From: RGIG4074 sp964459165
GTDB lineage: Bacteria; Bacillota; Clostridia; Christensenellales; Borkfalkiaceae
Length of the DNA: 31,347 nucleotides
Assembly: GCA_964459165.1 (NCBI GenBank)
Contig: CAYWKM010000018.1
Location: forward strand, 1 to 31,347
Direction of reading: 5' to 3'
The notes beneath the pieces are model-generated. The model did no database searches. It was not told the origin of the DNA and was given only the letters and a program-made list of their open reading frames with translations. Each line of letters begins with the position of its first letter. Position 1 is the first letter of the stretch. Shown one piece after another: positions 15,360 through 22,455 of this stretch. Both the position numbers and the translations under genes were made by a program.

Positions 15360-15767
15360 TCAGCGCGTCTCTCCTTTCTCCCGACAAACGGGGCAAAGTC
15401 CGATGAACTGCACGTCGTGTTTTTCGACGACGTAGCCCTCGGGCAGAGAGACGTCGCGCAAGAGATTTTTCATAAAGGGGAAATCCGAATCCTCGATGCT
15501 CCCGCAACGGCGGCAACGGAAGTGATAATGATCGGCGGTTCTCCAATCGTAGCGGACGTCCGTATCGGAAAATTCGAGCTTTTTGATATCCCCGTCCGCC
15601 GCGAATTGCGAGAGGACGCGGAAGACCGTCGCGCGCGAAAGACCGGGATATTCTTCGCGCACCCTTTCGTAAACCATGGTGGCGGAAGGATGCGAAAGCG
15701 CCTTTAAAGCGTCGTAAATAATCTCCTTCTGTCTGGTCTTTTTTCCTTTGTAAAACACTTCTTTCAT
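15360..15767 (-). CDS. Fur-family metalloregulator
   Basis: The 135-residue repressor has a winged-helix DNA-binding part (about 10-75; LSRATVFRVLSQFAADGDI) and a metal-binding dimerisation part. Two CxxC pairs (C85/C88 and C125/C128) form the structural zinc site. D74, H80, H82 and D93, with H26 in LSHPSA, are candidates for the regulatory metal site and resemble the PerR/Fur layout. Fur, PerR and Zur cannot be separated by eye. ATG at 15767 overlaps the trmL stop as ATGA and is preferred over a GTG six codons earlier. It is a candidate regulator for iron- or peroxide-linked genes such as the flavodoxin unit, although the palindrome there is not a classical Fur or PerR box. Confidence 0.9.
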   Translation of the reverse strand: MKEVFYKGKKTRQKEIIYDALKALSHPSATMVYERVREEYPGLSRATVFRVLSQFAADGDIKKLEFSDTDVRYDWRTADHYHFRCRRCGSIEDSDFPFMKNLLRDVSLPEGYVVEKHDVQFIGLCPVCREKGETR

Positions 15768-16270
15768 TTTGTTTCGCTCTCCCACCGAAGTCTGTGCAGC
15801 CGTCCCTTCGTATTCATATTTTCATATCCCGTCTGGCGGAGCGCCTCGTACAACGCCACGGCAACCGCATTGGACAAATTGAGGCAGCGGATATCCCCCG
15901 CCATGGGAATGCGCAGACAGCTCTCCTCGTGGCGGACGAGAAGCTCTTCGGGAATCCCCGCCGTCTCCTTTCCGAATACGAGAAAGTCCCCGTCGCGGTA
16001 TTCCGCTTCGGAATGCGTCTTTTTCCCCTTCGACGTAAAAAAGTAAAACGTAGCCGAAGAATTCTCGGCGAACAGCTCCTCCACGTTGTCGTAATAGGAA
16101 ATATCCACGTAATGCCAGTAATCCAGCCCCGCGCGCTTCAAATATTTATCGGACGTCTCGAAACCGAGCGGACGAACGAGATGAAGCCTTGCGCCCGTCG
16201 CCGCGCAGGTGCGCACGATATTGCCCGTATTCTGCGGAATTTCCGGTTCGATCAAAACGATGTTGAACAT
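15764..16270 (-). CDS. trmL: tRNA (cytidine(34)-2'-O)-methyltransferase
   Basis: This 168-residue single-domain SPOUT methyltransferase is of the YibK/TrmL type and methylates the wobble ribose of tRNA-Leu in E. coli. Recognised motifs are FNIVLIEPEIPQNTGNIVRT (motif 1), LVRPLGFETSDKYLKRAGLDY, FLVFGKETAGIPEELL (motif 2) and the knot LRIPMAGDIRCLNLSNAVAV (motif 3). ATG at 16270 is chosen because the family starts exactly there and AAAGGATT precedes it; longer frames upstream are non-coding in character. Its promoter is at 16304-16332, and it is coupled to the Fur-family gene by ATGA. Confidence 0.93.
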   Translation of the reverse strand: MFNIVLIEPEIPQNTGNIVRTCAATGARLHLVRPLGFETSDKYLKRAGLDYWHYVDISYYDNVEELFAENSSATFYFFTSKGKKTHSEAEYRDGDFLVFGKETAGIPEELLVRHEESCLRIPMAGDIRCLNLSNAVAVALYEALRQTGYENMNTKGRLHRLRWESETK

Positions 16271-16303
16271 AACGAATCCTTTCAAGAATCTTTTATCCCC
16301 TTT

Positions 16304-16332
16304 ATCATATAACATTTTTTTCATTCTGGCAA
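16304..16332 (-). promoter_or_regulatory. Promoter of trmL and the Fur-family gene
   Basis: On the minus strand TTGCCA (16332-16327), a 17-base spacer and TATGAT (16309-16304). Confidence 0.7.
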
Positions 16333-17002
16333 TGATTTTCAAGCAAAAAAAGGATTTTGCCCTCCTTTTGCGAAAAAAATTAACGTCGGCGCTCCCCGCA
16401 AAAGCCCTTCCGTTTGCCTTTCGAACGCGGCGAAATCCGAATATTCCCTTTTGCGTCTCTTTTTTTCTCGGCGAGCGTAGATTCCCGATTCGAACGAAAA
16501 AAATTCTTTTGAAAAATAAAAAATTTGACGAATCCGACGAAAAGAGCCGATCGTAAGGAGCGTAACAGACATAAAGCAAAACCGATGTTTCCGTTTCTAA
16601 AAAACATTTGTTGCCCGTTGAGAAGGAAACGGGTCAGAGAGAAGTCGATGAGACGCTTTAAGAGCCACCGAAAGCGATGAAGTTGACGAAGCGAAACGCC
16701 AAACAAAAAGGAGAAAGGATAAAGGCAAGAAATAAAACGATTCTAATTCCCTCTCTAAAATTAATCAGTAAAAAAAATATTAAAATTCAGCGGAGGTCGA
16801 CGAAAAATTACTCTTCCGCCGATTTCCGCAAGATCGGCAGTCGACCATATCGAAGGAATCCGTCATCATGATACCGATAGCGGCGGGAAGCTGTTTTCTA
16901 TAGAGAAGATATCCGACGCAGCCGCCTTGAAGGATACGAAAACGCCCTTATGCGGCAAGCGCGAAAAATCTCTTGAAAATCCGACGCTTCACAGCCCCCA
17001 TG

Positions 17003-17047
17003 AAAATAAAAATACCGCGTCGCGAAACGAAACGGTATTTTTATTTT
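17003..17047 (-). terminator. Terminator of the flavodoxin operon
   Basis: A 15-base perfect stem (17003-17017 with 17033-17047) with A-rich and T-rich ends. It can act on either strand. Confidence 0.85.
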
Positions 17048-17088
17048 ATCAGAAGTTTCTATGAATATGAGTAGTCCCAAAAAATAAA

Positions 17089-17508
17089 TTATTTTGCCGC
17101 CTTTGCTCCGAGCTCTCTGCACGCGGCGAGCGCCTCGTCGTCCGGCTCGTAATTGGCGATGACGCCGTCGGAAATCAACGCGGCGCCGCTCGCTTCCACG
17201 CGCTCCTGCCACGCCTGCATCCATTCGCCCGATCCCCAACCGTAGGAACCGAACAAACCGACTTTTTTGCCGGAAAGCTGTCCTTCTACGGCGGAAAAGA
17301 AAGGTTCAAATTCGCCGTCGTCGAGCTCTTCGTTGCCCATGGCGGGACAGCCGAAAAGAATCGCGTCGCTGTTCAATATGTCGCTCGTCGCGTCGGCGAC
17401 GTTGAGCAATTCGACGTCTGCGCCGGCTTCCTTAGCCCCCTCCGCTGCGGCGTTTGCCATCATTTCCGTGTTGCCGGTCTGCGTCCAATAAACGATAGAA
17501 ATTTTCAT
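17089..17508 (-). CDS. Flavodoxin
   Basis: The 139-residue protein is a short-chain flavodoxin, a soluble FMN-binding electron carrier that can replace ferredoxin when iron is scarce. The FMN phosphate loop is YWTQTGNTEMMA (residues 7-18), and the isoalloxazine loops are ILFGCPAMGNEEL and FGSYGWGSGEWM. It lies 38 bases behind the DUF3793 gene and shares its regulated promoter, so it is likely produced under the same metal-limited condition. The Shine-Dalgarno AAGGAG is 10 bases before the ATG. A strong terminator follows. Confidence 0.95.
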   Translation of the reverse strand: MKISIVYWTQTGNTEMMANAAAEGAKEAGADVELLNVADATSDILNSDAILFGCPAMGNEELDDGEFEPFFSAVEGQLSGKKVGLFGSYGWGSGEWMQAWQERVEASGAALISDGVIANYEPDDEALAACRELGAKAAK

Positions 17509-17546
17509 AAAAAATAATCTCCTTACTGTATTTTATATTTTTTTGA

Positions 17547-18089
17547 TTAAACCGCGCGGAAAATCGCCGTGAGAGGCTTTCCGCCCATAAGTTTTTCAAT
17601 GATATTGTCCGAACATCTGCGAAAGAGCGCGAACTTTTTCGCCTTTTCTTCTACATTGGCGTACACTTTCCAATAGCCCGTCATACATACCCCTTCGTTC
17701 GGATTGGAAATAAATCCCTTTACGTCCTCTAATGCGTAACCCAAGAACACGCCGATCTCGTGAGGGAAACAACGGTCGTTGAGTCTTTTTTTGAGCGCGT
17801 CGACCGCCTCGTCGACGCTGTCGTACCGGTAACCCTTTTCGTTTAAAAATTTCTTATTTTCCGAATCGAACAAGACGGCTTTTAGCTGCTTTTCGTTGTA
17901 AACGTACATGAGAATCCGATCGCCGTTGTCTTTCAGCGGACAGAAAGCAAATCCTTTCCGCGAAAAAACTCTTTCGTAATATTCCAGCGAAGAAAGCTCC
18001 GTCTTCTTTAACGAAAAGAGACTCGCGGGCTTGACGCCGGCAAAAGTAATTCCGCAATGCGCGCCCAAGGCGTATTCGATTTCACTCAT
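17547..18089 (-). CDS. DUF3793 family protein
   Basis: The 180-residue product matches what I recall of DUF3793, a clostridial family of unknown function: HCGITFAGVKPASLFSLKK at the N-terminus, YNEKQLKAVLFDSENKKFL, then the strongly conserved RCFPHEIGVFLGYALEDVKG, and GYWKVYANVEEKAKKF with a cysteine before the C-terminus. It is cytoplasmic, without membrane segments. It heads a two-gene unit with flavodoxin, and the pairing together with the operator-like palindromes upstream suggests a role in metal or redox stress. Its biochemical function is unknown. The Shine-Dalgarno is GGGAGGGAG just before the ATG. Confidence 0.8.
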   Translation of the reverse strand: MSEIEYALGAHCGITFAGVKPASLFSLKKTELSSLEYYERVFSRKGFAFCPLKDNGDRILMYVYNEKQLKAVLFDSENKKFLNEKGYRYDSVDEAVDALKKRLNDRCFPHEIGVFLGYALEDVKGFISNPNEGVCMTGYWKVYANVEEKAKKFALFRRCSDNIIEKLMGGKPLTAIFRAV

Positions 18090-18110
18090 TCTCCCTCCCT
18101 TTCTTTTCTT

Positions 18111-18132
18111 AAAGTTCGCCGAGGCGAACTTT
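18111..18132. promoter_or_regulatory. Operator-like palindrome 1 (DUF3793-flavodoxin)
   Basis: AAGTTCGC-CGAG-GCGAACTT is a perfect palindrome apart from its central bases. It lies 22 bases before the DUF3793 start, inside the 5' leader. It shares the arms GTTCGC-N4-GCGAAC with the site at 18187. Confidence 0.7.
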
Positions 18133-18186
18133 TCTCCTGAAAAAGAACGGATTCCTCCGTCCGCAGCTTTCGTTTTTTTGCCTTTT

Positions 18187-18206
18187 GGGTTCGCCTTAGC
18201 GAACTT
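18187..18206. promoter_or_regulatory. Operator-like palindrome 2, at the transcription start
   Basis: GTTCGC-CTTA-GCGAAC (18189-18204) lies directly downstream of the -10 box, over the predicted transcription start near 18208, the usual place for a repressor. The arms and 4-base spacing match palindrome 1; centres are 75 bases apart. Confidence 0.75.
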
Positions 18207-18214
18207 ACACTTTT

Positions 18215-18243
18215 ATTATATGCGTGCGGAGGACAAAAGTCAA
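18215..18243 (-). promoter_or_regulatory. Promoter of the DUF3793-flavodoxin operon
   Basis: On the minus strand TTGACT (18243-18238), a 17-base spacer and TATAAT (18220-18215). It is a strong promoter and is likely held down by the palindrome next to it. Confidence 0.85.
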
Positions 18244-18276
18244 GCGAATTTCGTAAAATTTTTTTATTTTTTCATC

Positions 18277-18306
18277 GAAAAAGAAAGCGCGCGGTTTTTC
18301 GCGCGC
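18277..18306 (-). terminator. Terminator of the cysteine desulfurase gene
   Basis: On the minus strand GCGCGC pairs with GCGCGC around an 8-base loop, followed by a T-rich run. Confidence 0.75.
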
Positions 18307-18313
18307 AAAGAAG

Positions 18314-19441
18314 TTATTTTCTCAGATCCCGCACCGTCTCCTTCAACGCTTCGACGGCGAAATCCGCCTCCTCGAAAGTATTTTCTCTGCCGAAAGAAAA
18401 GCGAACGGAGCTCGAAGCTTGACGGTCGGAAAGTCCCATGGCTTTCAGCACATGGCTGGGTTCGAGCGAACCGGAAGCGCAGGCGGAACCAAGCGAAGCG
18501 GCGATTCCCTTTAAATCGAGTCGGAATAAAAGAGCCGTTCCCTCCGCGCCGAAAAAGGAGATATTGGAAATATTTTCTATCCGTTCCGCCCCGCAGGCGT
18601 TGACGCGGATATCGGGGATTTCCCTCGCTACGCGATCCTCGAAGTAATCGCGCAGGAGCTTGATTTTTCTATTGTTTTCCGCCGCGAACGCCCGCGCCTT
18701 TTGAAGCGCGCACGCCATGCCGTATACGCCGGCGACGTTCGTCGTTCCGCCGCGAAGCCCTCTTTCCTGCTCTCCGCCGAAAATCAGGGGGGAAATCTTC
18801 GTTCCGTTTTTGATATACAGCGCGCCCGCCCCCTTGGGTCCGTAGAACTTGTGAGAAGAAACGCTGATGATATCCGCATACTGTACGGGCAGCTCGTGCC
18901 CGCCGGCATATTGCACGCAATCGGTAAAAAAGAGCGCGCCCCGTCTCTTTGCCGCCGCCGAAAGAGCGGGGATATCCTGCAAAACTCCCGTCTCGTTATT
19001 GGCGATCATCACGCCGACCATCACGGTGTCGGGGCGCAGGACGCGTTCGAGCGACGCTACGGAGACGACTCCGTTTTCATCGACGGGGAGATAGGAAACC
19101 TCTACGCCTCGCTCCTCCAACCGCTTACAGCAATGGAGGACGGAGGGATGCTCGATCGAGGAGACGACGATGTGTCTTCCCTTTTCCCGATAGCATTCGA
19201 CCGCGCTCTTGATCGCCCACGTATTTCCCTCGCTTCCGCCCGAAGTGAAATATATTTCGTTCGGCTTACAGCCGAAGAGAGAGGCTGTCGTATCCCGCGC
19301 GAAATCCACTCCCGCCATCGCCTTTCTCCCGAAGGAATGGGAGGAATCGGGATTGCCGAAGTTCTGTGTAAAATACGGGATCGTCTTTTGAAACACTTCC
19401 TCGTCGAGCGGCGTCGTCGCCGCGTGATCGAAATAAATCAT
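18314..19441 (-). CDS. Cysteine desulfurase (NifS/IscS type)
   Basis: The 375-residue PLP enzyme removes sulfur from cysteine for Fe-S clusters or tRNA thiolation. Landmarks are YFDHAATTPLD, the PLP-contacting H98 in SSIEHPS, the PLP lysine K198 in SVSSHKFYGPKG, and the catalytic C321 in SLGSACASGS. It is group I-like in general layout, but the loop around the catalytic cysteine is compact. No iscU, thiI or mnmA is adjacent, so the sulfur acceptor is not known. It is monocistronic, read from a promoter that shares its -35 bases with the divergent PAP2 gene. A modest Shine-Dalgarno (AAAGG) lies 7 bases before the ATG. Confidence 0.93.
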   Translation of the reverse strand: MIYFDHAATTPLDEEVFQKTIPYFTQNFGNPDSSHSFGRKAMAGVDFARDTTASLFGCKPNEIYFTSGGSEGNTWAIKSAVECYREKGRHIVVSSIEHPSVLHCCKRLEERGVEVSYLPVDENGVVSVASLERVLRPDTVMVGVMIANNETGVLQDIPALSAAAKRRGALFFTDCVQYAGGHELPVQYADIISVSSHKFYGPKGAGALYIKNGTKISPLIFGGEQERGLRGGTTNVAGVYGMACALQKARAFAAENNRKIKLLRDYFEDRVAREIPDIRVNACGAERIENISNISFFGAEGTALLFRLDLKGIAASLGSACASGSLEPSHVLKAMGLSDRQASSSVRFSFGRENTFEEADFAVEALKETVRDLRK

Positions 19442-19473
19442 AAAAAACCTTTCCGGTAAATTTCTTTCTTCCG

Positions 19474-19502
19474 CTTTTATCGCGCTTTCAAACGTTTGTC
19501 AA
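19474..19502 (-). promoter_or_regulatory. Promoter of the cysteine desulfurase gene
   Basis: On the minus strand TTGACA (19502-19497), a 17-base spacer and a weak -10 box TAAAAG (19479-19474). Its -35 box overlaps that of the divergent promoter. Confidence 0.55.
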
Positions 19503-19524
19503 AAAACGAACGGCGTGCTATAAT
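19496..19524 (+). promoter_or_regulatory. Promoter of the PAP2 gene, predicted leaderless
   Basis: TTGTCA (19496-19501), a 17-base spacer and TATAAT (19519-19524). Nine bases separate the -10 box from the ATG at 19534. Confidence 0.8.
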
Positions 19525-19533
19525 CTTCTTATT

Positions 19534-20031
19534 ATGACAAAAGAATTTTACGACAGGATCGCGAAGCCCTATCGGGAACACCCCGCCCTTTTAAATATAT
19601 TGAAATTACTCAATTACGGAATCGTGGCGATCACGTTTGTCTCTTATACGATTTTACTGATATGGAAATTATACGCCGATCAAGAGACCTTCCTGCGAGT
19701 CTTTCTCACCCCCGGGATCTCCTTTTTCGTCGTAGAGCTTCTGCGCAGAGTCATTCCGGCGAAACGCCCTTACGAGGCGCTCGACATATCTCCCCTCATC
19801 CCGAAAAATAAAAGCATGAACTCCTTTCCCAGCAGGCATACCTATTCGATATACGTCATCGCCATGTGCTTTTTTCGTTGCTTTTATCCGGTCGGAATTT
19901 TTCTTTCCGCGCTCGGCGTGATCATGGCGTACGTGCGCGTCGTGGGCGGCATGCACTTTCCGCGAGACGTACTCGCGGGCGCGGCGATCGGCGTTCTTTC
20001 CGGATTCGTCGGATTGTACCTGATTCCGTAA
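19534..20031 (+). CDS. PAP2-family membrane phosphatase
   Basis: The 165-residue integral membrane protein has about five hydrophobic segments and the three PAP2 motifs: RRVIPAKRP (about 71-79, Arg in place of the usual first Lys), SFPSRHT with H102 (Arg in place of the usual Gly in PSGH), and RVVGGMHFPRD with R135, H141 and D145. Members dephosphorylate lipid phosphates such as undecaprenyl pyrophosphate or phosphatidylglycerol phosphate. The substrate here is unknown. The catalytic histidines and Asp are intact. No Shine-Dalgarno is present, and the promoter position predicts a leaderless message. The gene ends 26 bases before an assembly gap. Confidence 0.9.
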   Translation: MTKEFYDRIAKPYREHPALLNILKLLNYGIVAITFVSYTILLIWKLYADQETFLRVFLTPGISFFVVELLRRVIPAKRPYEALDISPLIPKNKSMNSFPSRHTYSIYVIAMCFFRCFYPVGIFLSALGVIMAYVRVVGGMHFPRDVLAGAAIGVLSGFVGLYLIP

Positions 20032-20057
20032 AAATCGCCCGTTTAAATCTGCGCGAA

Positions 20058-20157
20058 NNNNNNNNNNNNNNNNNNNNNNNNNNNNNNNNNNNNNNNNNNN
20101 NNNNNNNNNNNNNNNNNNNNNNNNNNNNNNNNNNNNNNNNNNNNNNNNNNNNNNNNN
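20058..20157. other. Assembly gap (100 N)
   Basis: Exactly 100 N, the conventional placeholder for a gap of unknown length. Adjacency across it is not proven. Confidence 0.99.
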
Positions 20158-20446
20158 TTATTTGCGAATTGACGCCGCAGGCGTACCAACACTTTGCGAT
20201 ATCCCGAAGGTAAATATTCTTTTTCCCGATTCGATAAGTCCCCCCTCGCCATTCGTAGCGGTCTTCCTGAATAATCGACCGCCTGAACGTTTCCTTATCG
20301 TTCGGATACCAAATATTGTTGCTCGAAAAATAAACGACGCACTCGTTATTCTCCGCAGAGCTTTCTACGATTTTATAATTGGATTTTTCGTACTCGCGAC
20401 TCACCGACGGCTCGTCCCAGTTCCAAATATCGTACAGTCCGCCCAT
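20158..20446 (-). CDS. N-terminal part of an unidentified protein, cut by the gap
   Basis: Ninety-six residues are visible from the ATG at 20446; the rest is lost in the gap. The sequence YFSSNNIWYPNDKETFRRSI followed by DRYEWRGG and YLRDIAKCWYACGVN recalls the opening of proteins found in capsule or surface-glycan clusters (XcbB/CpsF or Asp2-like), but this is from memory and uncertain. A Shine-Dalgarno-like GGGGGCG lies 6 bases before the ATG. It follows the sulfite-reductase-like gene by 54 bases without a clear terminator, so it may be cotranscribed with it. Confidence 0.6.
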
Positions 20447-20500
20447 TTCGTCGCCCCCTTCGCTCGTCCTTCGATTTTTTAAGCGAAAATCCTCCCGCCG

Positions 20501-21445
20501 TCAGAGCGCCTTTGCGAGAATCTCCTGTTTTCTTTCCAAGATTTCGTCGGAAAGAATCGCCGCTTCCGCGTTTTCAAAGCCGACCCGTTTGATGACGTCG
20601 GCGAAACGTTCGCCGGGAAGCCCCCGATCGCGGAAGAACAGGATCGCCTTCTCGATCGCGAGAAGCGTCTCCTCCTCGCTCGTAAAGATCTTGGAGAGCG
20701 CTCTGCCCTCGGCGCTCTTCTTGCCCCATCTGCCGCCGATATACATCTTATATCCGTCGATGCAATCGATTGCGCCGAAGGGACATTTCTTTACGCATCT
20801 GCCGCAATGATTGCAGGTTTCGGCGTCGAGAATAAACGTTTTATCGACGACCTTCGCCGAGTTGATCGGGCATTCCCTCTCGCACGCGCGACAGCCGTTA
20901 CATTTTCCGTCCAAGGGCTGCGGAACGCGCTGACCGACGACGCCCACGTCGTTTAAATCCGGCTTTACGCAGTTGTTCGGACAGCCGCCTACGGCGATTT
21001 TAAATTTATGGGGAAGCTTTACGTCGCCGTAGCCCACGAAAAAGCGTTCGTGAATCTTGACGGAAAGGTCGTATGTATCGATGAGTCCGTATTGACAGGT
21101 CGTTCCCTTACAGGAAACGACGGGGCGAACCTTCTGTCCCGTGCCGCCCGTCTTCAGGCCGTTTTCCTCCAAAAAAGCCATGGCGGGCGCGATTTTATCA
21201 AAGGGAACGCATTGAATTTCCGCCGTCAGGCGAGTGGTCAACGCAACTTCGCCGCTGCCGAACTTCTTCGCCGCTTCGGCGACGACGTTCATCTGTTCCG
21301 CCGTGATCTTGCCGTTGCGGGTGATCACTCTGCCGTTGAAGCAATTCGGCGTGCGCTTATCCCAAAGCCAGCCGAGGCCTTTTACCCTCTTCACCTCCGC
21401 CGCCGAAACGGTGCATTTGGGATACAAGTTTGGATTGTAGTTCAT
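20501..21445 (-). CDS. Siroheme sulfite/nitrite reductase-like protein with two 4Fe-4S clusters
   Basis: The 314-residue protein combines a nitrite/sulfite reductase ferredoxin-like half domain (about 12-95) with a siroheme/4Fe-4S motif, C112-x4-C117 and C155-x3-C159 (GGCPNNC), and then a ferredoxin insert with two full 4Fe-4S motifs, C182/185/188/192 and C211/214/217/221. This layout resembles AsrC, the siroheme subunit of anaerobic sulfite reductase, but no asrA or asrB is nearby. It could reduce sulfite with an unlinked electron donor. The start at 21445 is chosen for its strong AGGAGG and family N-terminus. It lies 61 bases behind the TPR gene, probably in the ispE operon. Confidence 0.85.
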   Translation of the reverse strand: MNYNPNLYPKCTVSAAEVKRVKGLGWLWDKRTPNCFNGRVITRNGKITAEQMNVVAEAAKKFGSGEVALTTRLTAEIQCVPFDKIAPAMAFLEENGLKTGGTGQKVRPVVSCKGTTCQYGLIDTYDLSVKIHERFFVGYGDVKLPHKFKIAVGGCPNNCVKPDLNDVGVVGQRVPQPLDGKCNGCRACERECPINSAKVVDKTFILDAETCNHCGRCVKKCPFGAIDCIDGYKMYIGGRWGKKSAEGRALSKIFTSEEETLLAIEKAILFFRDRGLPGERFADVIKRVGFENAEAAILSDEILERKQEILAKAL

Positions 21446-21506
21446 AAAAATTCCTCCTGATTTAATAAAATAAATTATTTTTTTCGTCATATTCTCCGAC
21501 TTGCTT

Positions 21507-22451
21507 TCAGGCGAGTATCTCGCTTAAAAGGTCGATTTTTCTCTTTAATTCGATGAGCGCGCGCCCGTCCTTGGTCGCCTCGTCGCGCTCGTTCTCCTTT
21601 ACTCTGTGAAGGGCGTTGGAAAGCCTGTTCGTCGCGATCATGAACAGAACCAAAAGAATCAACGCGATCGCGCCGCTCACGCAGGCGAGTACGAGGAACG
21701 TCGCGCCCGAAACGCTGGATATCAAAACGGCAAAAACGACGGTAAGGGCGACAAAGACGACGAGGGGAAGCAATACCGAAAAGAAAACCTTCCTTTTCGC
21801 CCGATAATCCGCTTGAAAAGCGCTCCTTCTCTTTTCTTTCTTTTCCTCTACCGTCTTTTGCACTTCCTCCGCCTCGGAAACGAGGAGACGAATCTCTTCG
21901 GAAATATTTTTCCCGCATTTTTCTTTGATTCGCGCGGTGAAAGCTTCGCCGCAATGATCGAGGCCTCTGCCGTACGCCTCCTCGACGGCGGCAAAATCCC
22001 CGTAATCGGAAAAATCCTTCGTGAGGATGCACGCATAGGCGACGTTGGCTTCCAAATGAGAAGGGGCGAGCTCTATGACGTTATAATAACGCTCCTCCGC
22101 GCCGTCGAAGTCTCCTTCGGCGAGATACGCCTCCGCCTCCGCCGAGAGGGAACGCGTCTTTTCTTCCAGCTCGGCGGCTTCTTCCTCCCGTCTCCTGATG
22201 AAAGCGGCGGCTTCCTCCGGCGTCATGTCCGCCAGCATCTCGTTATCCTCTTCGCCGACGGGAATATCGAAGACGATCTCCCCCGTCTCTTCCTCCTCGC
22301 CCGACGGGAACTCCTCCGCGCCCTGCGCAACCGTGTCTTCGGTATCGACGGGCTCGTCCGCGCCGTCGAGCACGTCTTCCACCGTGCCGTCCTTCTTCTT
22401 TTTTACGACGATCGTCTTGCCGATATCGTCGTCAACCAATCTCTCCTCCAT
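21507..22451 (-). CDS. TPR-containing membrane protein of unknown function
   Basis: The 314-residue protein starts with a highly acidic, low-complexity region (about 21-100), then helices with a TPR-like repeat (SAEAEAYLAEGDFDGAEERY and on, about 101-135) and a second helical pair to about 195. A basic stretch (203-221) leads into two membrane helices (about 222-243 and 250-273), and a charged helical tail follows. Both ends are probably cytosolic. No catalytic motif is visible. It starts 4 bases after ispE. A scaffold role is possible but not shown. Confidence 0.75.
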   Translation of the reverse strand: MEERLVDDDIGKTIVVKKKKDGTVEDVLDGADEPVDTEDTVAQGAEEFPSGEEEETGEIVFDIPVGEEDNEMLADMTPEEAAAFIRRREEEAAELEEKTRSLSAEAEAYLAEGDFDGAEERYYNVIELAPSHLEANVAYACILTKDFSDYGDFAAVEEAYGRGLDHCGEAFTARIKEKCGKNISEEIRLLVSEAEEVQKTVEEKKEKRRSAFQADYRAKRKVFFSVLLPLVVFVALTVVFAVLISSVSGATFLVLACVSGAIALILLVLFMIATNRLSNALHRVKENERDEATKDGRALIELKRKIDLLSEILA

Positions 22452-22455
22452 AAAA

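Larger units (their letters stand above)
16271..17088. other. Long gap without a convincing gene
   Basis: Apart from the trmL promoter and the flavodoxin terminator I see no gene. On the minus strand between about 16940 and 16785 an open stretch without a start codon reads LQGGCVGYLLYRKQLPAAIG and onward, possibly the remnant of a lost gene. A nested inverted repeat lies within it: GGTCGAC (16795-16801) with GTCGACC (16840-16846), enclosing GCCGAT (16818-16823) and ATCGGC (16833-16838). A short hairpin CCCGTT...AACGGG lies near 16612-16632. Confidence 0.4.

Noticed and set aside
16480..16500. Minus-strand GTTCGAATC resembling a tRNA T-loop
   Set aside because: No acceptor stem, anticodon arm or CCA-end pairing around it.
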